Source of the DNA: Kibdelosporangium persicum
Lineage (GTDB): Bacteria; Actinomycetota; Actinomycetes; Mycobacteriales; Pseudonocardiaceae
Direction: 5' to 3'
DNA length: 64,000 bases
NCBI RefSeq assembly: GCF_013280595.1
Contig: NZ_JAAATY010000001.1
Location: forward strand, 749,987-813,986
Each line of letters begins with the position of its first letter. The stretch's first letter is position 1. Position numbers and translations under genes: made by a program. The notes beneath the pieces were generated by a model. It was given only the letters and a program-made list of their open reading frames with translations, was not told where the DNA came from and ran no database searches. This document shows positions 19,594 through 28,369 of the stretch, piece after piece.

Positions 19594-20565
19594 GTGGCGC
19601 TGATCCTGTTGGTGCTCGCCGCTTTCTCGTCGCTGCTGCTCGGCGTGTCCGACCTGGGGTATGCACGGGTGCTGCAAGAGATCTGGGCGCAGCTGACCGG
19701 TGGCGTGTCGCCGTTGTCGTCCCGGGAAGCCGCGATCCTGTGGTATCTCAGGGCTCCCCGGGTCGTGCTGGCGGCGTTGGTCGGTGGCGCGCTGGCCATC
19801 TCGGGTGCCGCGTTCCAGGGTGTGTTCCGCAATCCCTTGGCGGACCCGTACTTGCTGGGCGCGGCGGCCGGGGCCGGGCTGGGCGCGACCATCATCGTGG
19901 TGACCGCTCCGACGTGGAGCATCGCGTTGCCACTGGCGGCCTTCGCCGGCGCGCTCGGCGGTGTCGGGCTTTCGTGGGCGTTGAGCCAGTCGGCGGGGCG
20001 CAGCACGGCGACGCTGCTGCTCGCCGGGGTGGCGGTGGCGTCGTTCCTGACGGCCGTGCAGACCTTCGTGCAGCAGGCGAACATCGACACGATCCAGCGG
20101 GTGTACTCGTGGATGCTCGGCGGGCTCAACACCACCGGGTGGCGTGAGGTTCTGCTGACATTGCCGTACATCACCGTGACGAGTGTCGTGTTGTGGTTGT
20201 GCGCAAGGCTTCTGGACGTGTTGGCCGTCGGTGACGAGGAGGCGGCTTCGTTGGGCATCCGGCCCGCGCGGGTCCGGTTCCTCGTGCTGGGCGCTGCTTC
20301 GCTGGCGACCGCCGCGGCCGTGTCCGTCGGTGGCCTCATCGGGTTCGTCGGAATCGTGGTGCCGCACATCGTCCGGCTGCTCGCGGGGGCGAGTTACCGG
20401 GTCGTGCTGCCGTTGTCCCTGCTGGGCGGTGCGACGTTCCTGATCGTCGCGGACGAGATCGCGCGGACCGTGCTGGCACCGGCGGAACTGCCGATCGGCG
20501 TGATCACGGCGTTCACCGGGGCGCCGTTCTTCCTGTTGGTGCTGCGGATGAACAGGACCCGATGA
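19594..20565 (+). CDS. FecCD-family ABC transporter permease
   Basis: About 323 residues with roughly ten hydrophobic segments. Family landmarks are LWYLRAPRVVLAALVGGALAISG, FQGVFRNPLADPYLLG and the C-terminal GGLIGFVGIVVPHIVRLL. It forms the channel for the metal chelate delivered by the lipoprotein. The start is uncertain: GTG 19594 is the first ordinary codon, while a CTG at 19558 overlapping the previous stop would add 12 residues. It overlaps the ATPase gene by 4 bases (ATGA). Confidence 0.92.
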   Translation: MALILLVLAAFSSLLLGVSDLGYARVLQEIWAQLTGGVSPLSSREAAILWYLRAPRVVLAALVGGALAISGAAFQGVFRNPLADPYLLGAAAGAGLGATIIVVTAPTWSIALPLAAFAGALGGVGLSWALSQSAGRSTATLLLAGVAVASFLTAVQTFVQQANIDTIQRVYSWMLGGLNTTGWREVLLTLPYITVTSVVLWLCARLLDVLAVGDEEAASLGIRPARVRFLVLGAASLATAAAVSVGGLIGFVGIVVPHIVRLLAGASYRVVLPLSLLGGATFLIVADEIARTVLAPAELPIGVITAFTGAPFFLLVLRMNRTR

Positions 20566-21341
20566 TGCTGGAACTGGTCGGCGTGACGGCCGGATACCGT
20601 GGCAGACCCGTGGTGTCCGAGGTGTCGGTGGCGGTCCCGCGCGGCAGCTGGCTGGCGATCATCGGCCCGAACGGCGCGGGCAAGTCGACCCTGTTGAAGT
20701 CCATCGCCGGGCTGGTCCCGCACTCGGGTTCCGTCCTGCTGGACGGACGGCCCGTCCAGCAGCTGAGCGCCCGGGAACGTGCCCAGGTGATGGGGTATTC
20801 ACCGCAGACGCCATTGTTGCCTGAAGGATTGTCGGTCACCGCTTACGCTTTGCTCGGGCGTACGCCGCATTTGGGGACCCTGGCTCGGGAAGGCCCGCGG
20901 GATCTCGCCGTGGTCGAGCAGGTTCTGGCCAGGCTGGACCTTTCCTCGATGGCCCGGCGGTTGCTGCGGACCCTGTCGGGCGGTGAGCGGCAACGGGCCG
21001 TGCTCGCCCGGGTTCTGGCGCAGCAGACCGGAATCCTCCTGCTGGACGAGCCGACCACGGGCTTGGACATCGGGCACGCGCAGGCCTTGCTGGAGTTGGT
21101 GGACCGGTTGCGGACCGAGGATGGGACGACCGTGGTCACCACCTTGCACGACTTGACCCTGGCGGGCCAGTACGCCGACCGGCTGCTGTTGCTGGATCGC
21201 GGAAGCGTTGTGGCTTCAGGAGATTCAGCCTCCGTGCTGAACGCTTCCGTCCTGGCGCAGCACTACGACGCCCGGCTGAGTGTCATCGAAGGACCCGACG
21301 GAAGCCCGGTCGTAGTCCCCCAACGCCACCCGCCCAAGTAA
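20562..21341 (+). CDS. ABC transporter ATP-binding protein, FepC/BtuD type
   Basis: A 259-residue ATPase with Walker A GPNGAGKST, signature LSGGERQRAVLARVL, Walker B GILLLDEPTTGLD and the switch His in TTLHDLTLA. It energises the neighbouring permease. The start overlaps the permease stop, so the three genes form one operon, closed by palindrome copy 2. Confidence 0.95.
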   Translation: MMLELVGVTAGYRGRPVVSEVSVAVPRGSWLAIIGPNGAGKSTLLKSIAGLVPHSGSVLLDGRPVQQLSARERAQVMGYSPQTPLLPEGLSVTAYALLGRTPHLGTLAREGPRDLAVVEQVLARLDLSSMARRLLRTLSGGERQRAVLARVLAQQTGILLLDEPTTGLDIGHAQALLELVDRLRTEDGTTVVTTLHDLTLAGQYADRLLLLDRGSVVASGDSASVLNASVLAQHYDARLSVIEGPDGSPVVVPQRHPPK

Positions 21342-21353
21342 CACCCCTGGTCA

Positions 21354-21405
21354 CCCCTCGTGAGTGTTTATCCGTGTTCTAACCCGGATAAACACTCACG
21401 AGGGG
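21354..21405. repeat. Dispersed palindrome, copy 2
   Basis: Arms 21354-21373 and 21386-21405 are perfect 20-bp reverse complements built on CCTCGTGAGTGTTTATCC. The 12-base centre is GTGTTCTAACCC. It lies 12 bases after the ABC ATPase stop and 12 bases before a KstR-like operator, between two genes on the same strand. Its core is the same as copy 5. Confidence 0.92.
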
Positions 21406-21417
21406 AGATCGGGGTAC

Positions 21418-21431
21418 TAGAACGTGTTACA
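21418..21431 (+). promoter_or_regulatory. KstR-like operator overlapping a leaderless promoter
   Basis: The 14 bases TAGAACGTGTTACA fit the published KstR consensus TNNAACNNGTTNNA exactly. The box overlaps TACAGT (21428-21433), a -10-like hexamer 6 bases before the ATG at 21440. KstR regulates sterol and related lipid catabolism in mycobacteria and rhodococci. That the regulator acting here is KstR is an inference. Confidence 0.6.
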
Positions 21432-21439
21432 GTTTTTGC

Positions 21440-22228
21440 ATGATCCTTGATCGGTTTCGGGTTGACGGGCTGGTCGGCGTGGTGACCGGGGCCGGGCGGG
21501 GAATCGGGGCCGCGACAGCGGTCGCCCTCGCCGAGGCCGGGGCTGACGTGGTCATCTCGTCGCGAACCGGTGACCAGCTCAAGGACGTCGCGCGACGGAT
21601 CGAGGCGGCCGGGCGACGGGCCAGGATCGTCGAGGCGGACCTCAGTGACCTTGATGCCGTGCCGCAGTTGGCCGAGGCCGCGCGGGCGGAGTTCGGACGG
21701 CTGGACATCGTCGTCAACAACGTCGGCGGGTCGATGCCCGCGCCGTTCATGCACACCAGCCCGCAGACGCTGCTGGACGCGTTGAGCTTCAACGTGGCCA
21801 CCGCGCACGCGCTGAACCTCGCCGCGGTGCCGATCATGCTGGAGAACGGCGGCGGGTCGATCGTCAACATCTCGTCGGCCATGGCCCGCCTGACCGGACG
21901 GGGATTCCTGGCGTACGGCACGGCGAAGGCCGCGCTCTCGCACTACACCAGGCTCGCCGCCACCGACCTGGCGCCGAAGATCCGGGTGAACGCCATCTGC
22001 GTCGGGTCGGTCGCCACGTCGGCGCTGGACATCGTCCTGCGCGACGAGGAGATCAAGACCAAGATGGAGCAGGCCACCCCGCTCAGGGTGATCGGGGAAC
22101 CGGAGGACATCGCCGCGACGGTCCTGTACCTCACCAGCACCGCCGGGAAGTTCGTGACCGGCAAGGTCCTCGAGGTGGACGGCGGCACCGAACGACCCAC
22201 TCTCGAACTGGGTTTGGAGGACCTGTGA
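21440..22228 (+). CDS. Short-chain dehydrogenase/reductase
   Basis: A 262-residue classical SDR. The cofactor motif is TGAGRGIG, with NNVGG after strand 4, catalytic Ser in NISSAMARL and YGTAK as the YxxxK pair. The cofactor is NAD(H) or NADP(H); the substrate is unknown. The control site upstream suggests a lipid or sterol-related alcohol or ketone. There is no ribosome site and the ATG is 6 bases after a -10-like TACAGT, so the message is probably leaderless. It overlaps the next gene by 4 bases. Confidence 0.93.
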   Translation: MILDRFRVDGLVGVVTGAGRGIGAATAVALAEAGADVVISSRTGDQLKDVARRIEAAGRRARIVEADLSDLDAVPQLAEAARAEFGRLDIVVNNVGGSMPAPFMHTSPQTLLDALSFNVATAHALNLAAVPIMLENGGGSIVNISSAMARLTGRGFLAYGTAKAALSHYTRLAATDLAPKIRVNAICVGSVATSALDIVLRDEEIKTKMEQATPLRVIGEPEDIAATVLYLTSTAGKFVTGKVLEVDGGTERPTLELGLEDL

Positions 22229-23292
22229 CGTATCGCGTCGTGCAGTGGAGCACCGGGAACGTCGGGCGGCACGCGATCGCGGGCATCGACGCGCGACCGG
22301 ACCTGGAGCTCGTCGGGGTGTGGGTGTCCGCCGCGGACAAGGTGGGCCGGGACGCGGGCGAGCTCGCGGGCCTCGGCCGTGAACTCGGGGTCAAGGCCAC
22401 CCATGACGCGGATGCGTTGCTGGCGTTGAAACCCGACTGCGTCGTGTACACCGCGATGGCCGACGACCGGTTGACCGAGGCGCTGGACGACCTCGCCAAA
22501 ATCCTGCGGGCCGGCGTGAACGTGGTGTCCAGTTCGCCGGTGTTCCTCCAGTTCCCCGACGGCGTCGTGCCCGAGGAGGTCTCCGGCCCGGTCAGGACGG
22601 CCGCGGCGGAAGGCCAGGCTTCCCTGTGGGTCAACGGGATCGACCCCGGGTTCGCCAACGACGCGCTCCCGCTGGTCCTCACCGGCATCAGCGAACGCAT
22701 CGACGAGGTCCGCTGTCAGGAGATCCTGGACTACTCCACGTACGACAACCGCAAGGTCCTGTTCGACATCATGGGTTTCGGCGCCCAGCCGGGCGACACC
22801 CCGCTGCTGCTGCAGCCCGGTGTGCTCGAACTGGCGTGGGGCAGCGTGGTCCGGCAGATCGCCGCGGGCCTGGACGTCCGGCTCGACGAGGTCACCGCCG
22901 TGTTCGAGACCGTGCCCGCGCCGGAGACGTTCGAGATCAAGTCCGGCACGATCGAAGCCGGAACCGCCGCGGCACTCCGGTTCGAGGTGATCGGGAAGGC
23001 CGACGGCAGGGCCGTGTGCGTGCTTGAGCACGTGACGCGACTGCGGGCCGACCTCGCGCCGGACTGGCCACAGCCGGTCGGTCACGGCAGCTACCGCGTG
23101 ATCGTCACCGGCGAGCCGACCATGACGATCGACCTTCAGCTCATGGCATCCGACGGCGACCACAACACCGCGGGCCTGAAAACGACCGCGATGCGCCTGG
23201 TGAACGCGATCCCGGCCGTCGTCCAGGCACCGTCAGGCCTGCTCACCGCGCTCGATCTGCCGCTGATCACCGGCCGGGGACTGGTCGCCTGA
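22225..23292 (+). CDS. DapB-like NAD(P)H-dependent dehydrogenase (amine dehydrogenase family)
   Basis: A 355-residue protein that begins [21 protein letters not shown], a Rossmann fold like dihydrodipicolinate reductase. The family is widespread in mycobacteria and often annotated as DHDP reductase or 2,4-diaminopentanoate dehydrogenase-like; it is too long and too different to be the lysine-pathway DapB. The GTG start overlaps the SDR stop (GTGA) and has a TTTGGAGG site, so the two enzymes are translated together and probably act in one pathway. The 3' end overlaps the oppositely oriented EACC1-like gene by 60 bases. Confidence 0.85.
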   Translation: MTYRVVQWSTGNVGRHAIAGIDARPDLELVGVWVSAADKVGRDAGELAGLGRELGVKATHDADALLALKPDCVVYTAMADDRLTEALDDLAKILRAGVNVVSSSPVFLQFPDGVVPEEVSGPVRTAAAEGQASLWVNGIDPGFANDALPLVLTGISERIDEVRCQEILDYSTYDNRKVLFDIMGFGAQPGDTPLLLQPGVLELAWGSVVRQIAAGLDVRLDEVTAVFETVPAPETFEIKSGTIEAGTAAALRFEVIGKADGRAVCVLEHVTRLRADLAPDWPQPVGHGSYRVIVTGEPTMTIDLQLMASDGDHNTAGLKTTAMRLVNAIPAVVQAPSGLLTALDLPLITGRGLVA

Positions 23293-23643
23293 CCCGCTGA
23301 GGAACCTGCGGGCCGCGTCGATGGCGGCTTCGGCCTCATCGGCTGAACCGCAGGTGAGTTCGAGTTTCCGGCCGTCCCCGACGGTCAGCTTGAGCGTGAC
23401 CTTCTTGGCGTTGCCGCGTGCGATCGCCCAGTCCCTGACCGCACGGATCAACGCCGTCGCCGTCGTACTGGTCAGCACGACGACGATCGCGTCGAGGACA
23501 GGCCCCATGTGGCCTTCCTCGATGGGCAGCGAGGACAGCTTCACCCGGCCACGCAGGTCGTCCTCGTCGCGCAGCCAGTTCGCCAGCGCCCGCAGGTCGT
23601 CTTCGGTTCCGTCGACAGAGATCGAAGCACTACCAGCCGTCAC
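23233..23643 (-). CDS. Orphan EACC1-like (effector-associated constant component) protein
   Basis: A 136-residue protein with the layout of EACC1 domains: DDLRALANWLRDEDDLRGRV, a proline/glycine-containing link (PIEEGHMG), a hydrophobic helix (LDAIVVVLTSTTATALIRAVRDW) and a beta strand pair KKVTLKLTVGDGRKLEL. EACC1 is known from predicted conflict systems, where it accompanies caspase-like or other effectors. No effector gene lies next to it here. The GTG start is at 23643. The last 60 bases overlap the end of the DapB-like gene on the other strand. The family call is from pattern recall and needs a profile search. Confidence 0.65.
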   Translation of the reverse strand: MTAGSASISVDGTEDDLRALANWLRDEDDLRGRVKLSSLPIEEGHMGPVLDAIVVVLTSTTATALIRAVRDWAIARGNAKKVTLKLTVGDGRKLELTCGSADEAEAAIDAARRFLSGSGDQSPAGDQRQIERGEQA

Positions 23644-23672
23644 ACCCGACCACAGTAGTGCCCCGGGAAAAC

Positions 23673-23701
23673 GACAAGCCCGGCACGCGACCGGGCTTGT
23701 C
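23673..23701 (-). terminator. Rho-independent-type terminator of the trp-lgt operon
   Basis: An 11-bp perfect GC-rich stem (GACAAGCCCGG / CCGGGCTTGTC) with a 7-base loop. On the minus strand it is followed by GTTTTCCC. It sits 15 bases after the lgt stop. Confidence 0.85.
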
Positions 23702-23716
23702 CACTTCGTTGCCTGT

Positions 23717-24802
23717 TCAGTCCTTCTTCGGCTCCGCCTCGGGCTCGGGTTTCCGCTCGTCGTCCTTGGCTTCCGGGGCAGCCGGGACCTTCGCGGTCTC
23801 GTCCTCGTCGGCCTTCTTCGCCGAGCCGGCGTCGGGATCGGAGCCGGAGGCCGCCGTGGTGTCCTCGTCGGCCTTGTCCTCGGCGTCCTCGGACACCTCG
23901 ATCGGGGTCGGGTCCTGTGGTGTGCCGTCGCCGCGCAGCAGCGCCAGGTCTTCGCGTTCGCCCTTGCCGCGAGCCATGATGAAGTACACGACCGCGCCGA
24001 TGAACACCAGGATCGAGACCCAGACGTTGACCCGGACGCCGAACACGAGCGTGGCGTCGTCGGTGCGCATCAGCTCGATCCACGTGCGGCCGAGGGTGTA
24101 ACCGGCGACGTACAGCGCGAACGCGCGGCCGTGGCCGAGGCGCACCTTCTTGTCGACGTACACGACCAGCAGCGCGACCGCGAGGTTCCACAGCAGTTCG
24201 TAGAGGAACGTCGGGTGCACGACCGCGATCGGCGTGTGGTCCACGGCCACGCCGGACAACTGGTCGGCGATCCCCGTCTCCGGGTTCACGCGCTGGTAGA
24301 TCTCCAGGCCCCACGGCAGGGTCGTCGGACCGCCGTACAGCTCCTGGTTGAAGTAGTTGCCGATCCGGCCGATCGCCTGGGCCACCACGATGCCCGGCGC
24401 GACCGCGTCGGCGAAGACCGGCAGCGGGATGCCCTTGCGCTTGCAGCCCAGCCAGGCGCCCACGGCGCCGAGCGCGATCGCGCCCCAGATGCCCAGGCCG
24501 CCGTTCCAGATGTACAGCGCCTCGACCGGGTTCTTGCCCTCGCCGAAGTACCGGTGGTAGTCGGTGATCACGTGGTACAGCCGGCCACCGATCAGGCCGA
24601 ACGGCACCGCGTACACCGCGATGTCCACCACTTCACCGGGCCGCCCGCCCCTGGCCTGCAGGCGTTTCTCGCCCCACCAGATCGCCACGATGATCCCGAG
24701 GATGATGAAGATCGCGTAGGCGCGGATCGGGATCGGGCCGATTTCCCAGACGCCCCTGTCCGGGCTCGGGATGTTAGCCAGGAAGACGTTCGCTCCGGTC
24801 AC
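23717..24802 (-). CDS. lgt: Prolipoprotein diacylglyceryl transferase
   Basis: A 361-residue membrane enzyme that moves diacylglycerol from phosphatidylglycerol to the lipobox Cys of lipoprotein precursors. The family signature is GRIGNYFNQELYGG, and FGLIGGRLYHVITDYH is also typical. Seven hydrophobic segments fill residues 1-275. The last 80 or so residues are a charged, Glu/Asp/Lys-rich tail, frequent in actinomycetes. The start is GTG at 24802. It follows trpA by 60 bases, the classic actinomycete order, and serves lipoproteins such as those at 18626 and 55120. Confidence 0.95.
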   Translation of the reverse strand: MTGANVFLANIPSPDRGVWEIGPIPIRAYAIFIILGIIVAIWWGEKRLQARGGRPGEVVDIAVYAVPFGLIGGRLYHVITDYHRYFGEGKNPVEALYIWNGGLGIWGAIALGAVGAWLGCKRKGIPLPVFADAVAPGIVVAQAIGRIGNYFNQELYGGPTTLPWGLEIYQRVNPETGIADQLSGVAVDHTPIAVVHPTFLYELLWNLAVALLVVYVDKKVRLGHGRAFALYVAGYTLGRTWIELMRTDDATLVFGVRVNVWVSILVFIGAVVYFIMARGKGEREDLALLRGDGTPQDPTPIEVSEDAEDKADEDTTAASGSDPDAGSAKKADEDETAKVPAAPEAKDDERKPEPEAEPKKD

Positions 24803-24862
24803 GAGGGCACACGGTAACGCCTCGCCCCGGCGGCCCGCATACCACCCTGCTGAGTGGCCGGC

Positions 24863-25663
24863 TCAGGAGGCCTGACCTGCGGCGACACGGGACCGGACAC
24901 CTTCGGCCAGTTCGCCCGCGAGCGTACGGACCCCGTCGATGCCTTCGCCTGCCTGGGACACGAACGCCGAGCCGACGATCACCGCGTCCGCGTAGGCGGC
25001 GATCTCCGCCGCCTGCGCACCGGACCGCACGCCCAGACCCACGCCGATCGGCATGTCCGTGTGCGCGCGCACACGCCGCACGAGGTCAGGGGCCGCGTTG
25101 CTGATCGCGTCCCGTGCGCCCGTGACGCCCATGACCGACGCGGCGTACAGGAATCCGCTGCTCCTGGCGACGGTGGTGACGATCCGCTCCTCCGTGGACG
25201 CGGGCGCGACCAGGAAGATGCGGTCCAGGCCGTGTGTCTCGGACGCCGCGACCCACTCGTCGGCCTCGTCGACGATCAGGTCCGGGGTGATGATGCCCAG
25301 TCCGCCCGCGGCGGCGAGGTCACGCGCGAAGGCGTCCACGCCGTAGCGGTACACCGGGTTCCAGTACGTCATCACGACCGCGTGGCCACCGGTGGACGCC
25401 ACCCGCTCGACCACGCGGAAGACGTCCTTCACCCGGAATCCGCCGCGCAGGGCCTGCTCGGCGGCGAGCTGGATCGTCGGGCCGTCCATCACCGGGTCGG
25501 AGAACGGCAGGCCGACCTCGACGATGTCGCAGCCGGACTCGACCATCGCGGTGAGCACCTCGGCGGAGCCGTCCACCGTCGGGTACCCGGCGGGCAGGTA
25601 GCCGACAAGTGCGGCCCGGTTCTCCGCCCTGGTGGCCTCGAACACCGTCGCCAGCCTGCTCAT
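24863..25663 (-). CDS. trpA: Tryptophan synthase alpha chain
   Basis: A 266-residue TIM barrel that splits indole-3-glycerol phosphate and passes indole to TrpB. Visible motifs are VGYLPAGYPTVDGS, the catalytic Glu in DIVEVGLPFSDPVMDGP and GVGLGVRSGAQAAEI. The ATG shares one base with the trpB stop (TGATG), as expected for subunits made together. Confidence 0.97.
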   Translation of the reverse strand: MSRLATVFEATRAENRAALVGYLPAGYPTVDGSAEVLTAMVESGCDIVEVGLPFSDPVMDGPTIQLAAEQALRGGFRVKDVFRVVERVASTGGHAVVMTYWNPVYRYGVDAFARDLAAAGGLGIITPDLIVDEADEWVAASETHGLDRIFLVAPASTEERIVTTVARSSGFLYAASVMGVTGARDAISNAAPDLVRRVRAHTDMPIGVGLGVRSGAQAAEIAAYADAVIVGSAFVSQAGEGIDGVRTLAGELAEGVRSRVAAGQAS

Positions 25664-26910
25664 CAGGCGTCCTCCCCTACCAGGCCGAAGAACTTGGCCG
25701 CCGTGTCCATGTCCTTGTCGCCCCGGCCGGAGAGGCTGACCAGGATCACGCCGTCCGGGCCGAGTTCCTTGCCGAGCCTGATGGCTCCGGCGAGCGCGTG
25801 GGACGACTCGATGGCCGGGATGATGCCCTCGGTCCGGGACAGCAGCTGGAACGCCTCCATGGCCTCGTCATCGGTCACGGAGTAGTACTCGGCGCGGCCG
25901 GAGTCCTTGAGGTACGAGTGCTCCGGGCCGACGCCCGGGTAGTCCAGGCCGGCCGAGATCGAGTACGCCTCGGTGATCTGGCCGTCTTCGTCCTGCAGGA
26001 GGTACGAGCGGGAGCCGTGCAGCAGGCCCGGGCTGCCCTCGGACAGCGTGGCGCCGTGCTCACCGGACTCGATGCCGTGCCCGGCGGGCTCGTAGCCGAC
26101 CAGGCGGACGTCCTTGTCGTCGATGAAGCCGTGGAAGATGCCGATCGCGTTGGAGCCACCGCCGACACACGCGGCGACGGCGTCCGGCAGCCGTCCGGCC
26201 TTCGCCAGCATCTGCCGCCGGGCCTCGATCCCGATGATCCGGTGGAAGTTGCGGACCATCAGCGGGAACGGGTGCGAGGCGGCCGCGGTGCCGAGCAGGT
26301 AGTGGGTGGTCTCCACATTGGTCACCCAGTCGCGCAGTGCCTCGTTGATCGCGTCCTTGAGGGTCCGTGACCCGGTCTTGACCGGCACGACCTCGGCGCC
26401 GAGCAGGCGCATCCGCGCCACGTTCAGCGCCTGGCGCTCGGTGTCGACCTCGCCCATGTAGATCACGCAGTCGAGGTCCAGCAGCGCGCACGCGGTCGCG
26501 GTGGCCACGCCGTGCTGGCCGGCGCCGGTCTCCGCGATGACCCGCTTCTTGCCCATCCGCTTGGTCAGCAGCGCCTGGCCCAGCACGTTGTTGATCTTGT
26601 GCGAGCCGGTGTGGTTGAGGTCCTCGCGCTTCAGCCAGATCTGCGCGCCACCGGCGTGCCTGGCGAACCGGGGCGCCTCGGTCAGCAGCGACGGGCGGCC
26701 CGCGTAGTCACTGAGCAGGCGCAGCAGCTCGTTGACGAAGTCGGGGTCCAGCCGGGCCTTGTCGTACTCGGCCGACAGCTCCTCCAGCGCCGGGATCAGC
26801 GCCTCCGGGATGAACCGGCCGCCGAACTCGCCGAAGTACCCGCGCTCGTCCGGGTCGTGCGAGTCGTGCTCGTGCCCGGTCCTGTCGTCGCTTCCGTTGT
26901 GCTCTGTCAT
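25663..26910 (-). CDS. trpB: Tryptophan synthase beta chain
   Basis: About 415 residues. PLP enzyme that joins indole and serine. The lysine motif is [14 protein letters not shown], followed by [15 protein letters not shown] and [10 protein letters not shown]. The ATG at 26910 overlaps the trpC stop (ATGA), which makes it preferable to the in-frame ATG at 26928. The N-terminal 25 residues are rich in Asp, His and Glu. Confidence 0.97.
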   Translation of the reverse strand: MTEHNGSDDRTGHEHDSHDPDERGYFGEFGGRFIPEALIPALEELSAEYDKARLDPDFVNELLRLLSDYAGRPSLLTEAPRFARHAGGAQIWLKREDLNHTGSHKINNVLGQALLTKRMGKKRVIAETGAGQHGVATATACALLDLDCVIYMGEVDTERQALNVARMRLLGAEVVPVKTGSRTLKDAINEALRDWVTNVETTHYLLGTAAASHPFPLMVRNFHRIIGIEARRQMLAKAGRLPDAVAACVGGGSNAIGIFHGFIDDKDVRLVGYEPAGHGIESGEHGATLSEGSPGLLHGSRSYLLQDEDGQITEAYSISAGLDYPGVGPEHSYLKDSGRAEYYSVTDDEAMEAFQLLSRTEGIIPAIESSHALAGAIRLGKELGPDGVILVSLSGRGDKDMDTAAKFFGLVGEDA

Positions 26911-27716
26911 CGCGAGGGCCTCGGGCATGCTGGGTGGGAACCGGCGGTGACCAGCTTGGTCAGCGCCGCCTTGGGATCGCCGCTGGCCACCAGGCCCTCG
27001 CCGACCAGCACCGCGTCGGCGCCTGCACCGGCGTACGCCATCAGGTCGCCGGGGCCGCGGACACCGGACTCGGCGATCTTGACCGTGTCGAACGGCAGTC
27101 CCGGGGCGATCCGGGTGAAGACCTCGCGGTCGACTTCGAGCGTGTGCAGGTCACGGGCGTTCACGCCGATCACCGACGCGCCCGCCTCCAGCGCGCGGTC
27201 GGCCTCCTCCGCGGTGTGCACCTCGACCAGCGCCGTCATGCCGAGCGACTCGACCCGATCGAGCAGGCCCACCAACGCGTTCTGCTCCAACGCCGCCACT
27301 ATCAGCAGCACCAGATCCGCGCCGTGCAGCCGTGCCTCGTGCACCTGGTACGGGCTGACGACGAAGTCCTTGCGCAGCAACGGAACGTCCACCGCCGCAC
27401 GGACGGCGTCGAAGTCCGCCAACGATCCGCCGAAGCGCCGCTGCTCGGTCAGCACGCTGATCACCCGCGCGCCGGCCTCCTCGTAGTCCTTGGCCAGCTC
27501 GGCCGGATTCGAGATGTCGGCCAGCTCGCCCTTGGACGGACTGCGGCGCTTGACCTCCGCGATCACGCCCACGTCCGTGGAGCGGAGCGCGCTGAGCGCG
27601 TCCCTCGGCGGCGCCACCTTCGCCGCCTTCTCCTTGAGGACCTCGAACGGAAGCCTCGCTTCGCGGGCCGCGAGATCCTCGCGCACACCGTCGATTATCG
27701 ACTCGAGAACGCTCAC
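26907..27716 (-). CDS. trpC: Indole-3-glycerol phosphate synthase
   Basis: A 269-residue TIM barrel that closes the indole ring. Motifs are [28 protein letters not shown]-like ([20 protein letters not shown]) and [14 protein letters not shown]. The GTG at 27716 has a GAAGGGG site 8 bases upstream. It is monofunctional, with no TrpF part; the isomerase step is likely supplied by the PriA-type HisA at 39586. The 170-base leader before it holds an unusual 13-bp repeat array. Confidence 0.97.
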   Translation of the reverse strand: MSVLESIIDGVREDLAAREARLPFEVLKEKAAKVAPPRDALSALRSTDVGVIAEVKRRSPSKGELADISNPAELAKDYEEAGARVISVLTEQRRFGGSLADFDAVRAAVDVPLLRKDFVVSPYQVHEARLHGADLVLLIVAALEQNALVGLLDRVESLGMTALVEVHTAEEADRALEAGASVIGVNARDLHTLEVDREVFTRIAPGLPFDTVKIAESGVRGPGDLMAYAGAGADAVLVGEGLVASGDPKAALTKLVTAGSHPACPRPSR

Positions 27717-27812
27717 CGCGTTTGCCCCTTCCCGCCGCACTGATGCTAACCCTGCGGCAGTTCTCGGCAGGACGCCGGGTCCGTCCGTGCACACATAGCA
27801 TGCGCCTGGCGA

Positions 27813-27825
27813 CGCAACGGTTGCG
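27813..27825. repeat. Small dyad in the trpC leader
   Basis: CGCAAC-G-GTTGCG is a perfect inverted repeat next to the 13-bp direct repeats. It could be an operator or RNA hairpin. No Trp-rich leader peptide was recognised. Confidence 0.4.
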
Positions 27826-27834
27826 CGACGGGGG

Positions 27835-27899
27835 TCACATCCGGGGTTCACATCGTGAGTTCACACACCGGAATCACACGGCCGAATCACACAGTCGGG
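27835..27899. repeat. Five 13-bp direct repeats with TGTGA core before trpC
   Basis: TCAC recurs at 27835, 27848, 27861, 27874 and 27887, exactly every 13 bases. Read in the direction of trp transcription, each unit begins TGTGA, followed by 8 less conserved bases. The last unit covers the stop of the Trp membrane protein gene. Confidence 0.8.
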
Positions 27900-28369
27900 T
27901 CCTCGCCGCGTTCGAGCGCGCGCCACATCTCCTTCTCCTGTGACGGTTCCTTCGCGTCCTTCGCCGCGCCGGGCGCCTGGTATCTCGCGCCCAGCCTCGG
28001 CATCCTGTGGCCGGCACGGACAAGCATCACGGCTGCCACGACGACGGCCACGCCCGCGAACAACGCCAGGACACGCGGTGGCAGCGCCTGCCCGTCGCCG
28101 AAGGCGCCGTTGACGGCCAGCCAACAAGCCGCGAAACCGGTCAGTGCCAACAACACCCCGACGATCCGGCGCGGCCAGCCACTGGTGGCCAGCACCCCGG
28201 CGATCCCCGCCAGGTAGATCAACGCCAGCGGGACCAACGCGCCGGCCTGCTCCGCCCCGGTCAGGTCCGACCACTTCAGCCGCGACGAGCCCCACAGCGC
28301 GGCCGAAGCCGCCAGCAGCAGGACCGTCACGATCCATAGTGGACGACGGTCCGGCGCCTGCTCAGCCAT
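27887..28369 (-). CDS. Trp-operon-associated integral membrane protein (TIGR02234 type)
   Basis: A 160-residue protein with four hydrophobic segments (about residues 12-28, 42-62, 70-90, 106-126) and a charged cytoplasmic tail ending [13 protein letters not shown]. Proteins of this kind are found between trpE and trpC across actinomycetes; their function is unknown. The ATG at 28369 lies inside the end of trpE (8-base overlap), so it is coupled to it. Confidence 0.88.
   Translation of the reverse strand: MAEQAPDRRPLWIVTVLLLAASAALWGSSRLKWSDLTGAEQAGALVPLALIYLAGIAGVLATSGWPRRIVGVLLALTGFAACWLAVNGAFGDGQALPPRVLALFAGVAVVVAAVMLVRAGHRMPRLGARYQAPGAAKDAKEPSQEKEMWRALERGEDPTV

Noticed and set aside
23233-23292. 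Frameshift or sequencing error at the overlap of the DapB-like and EACC1-like genes.
   Set aside because: Both frames end with ordinary stops and read normally up to them; a convergent overlap is enough to explain it.
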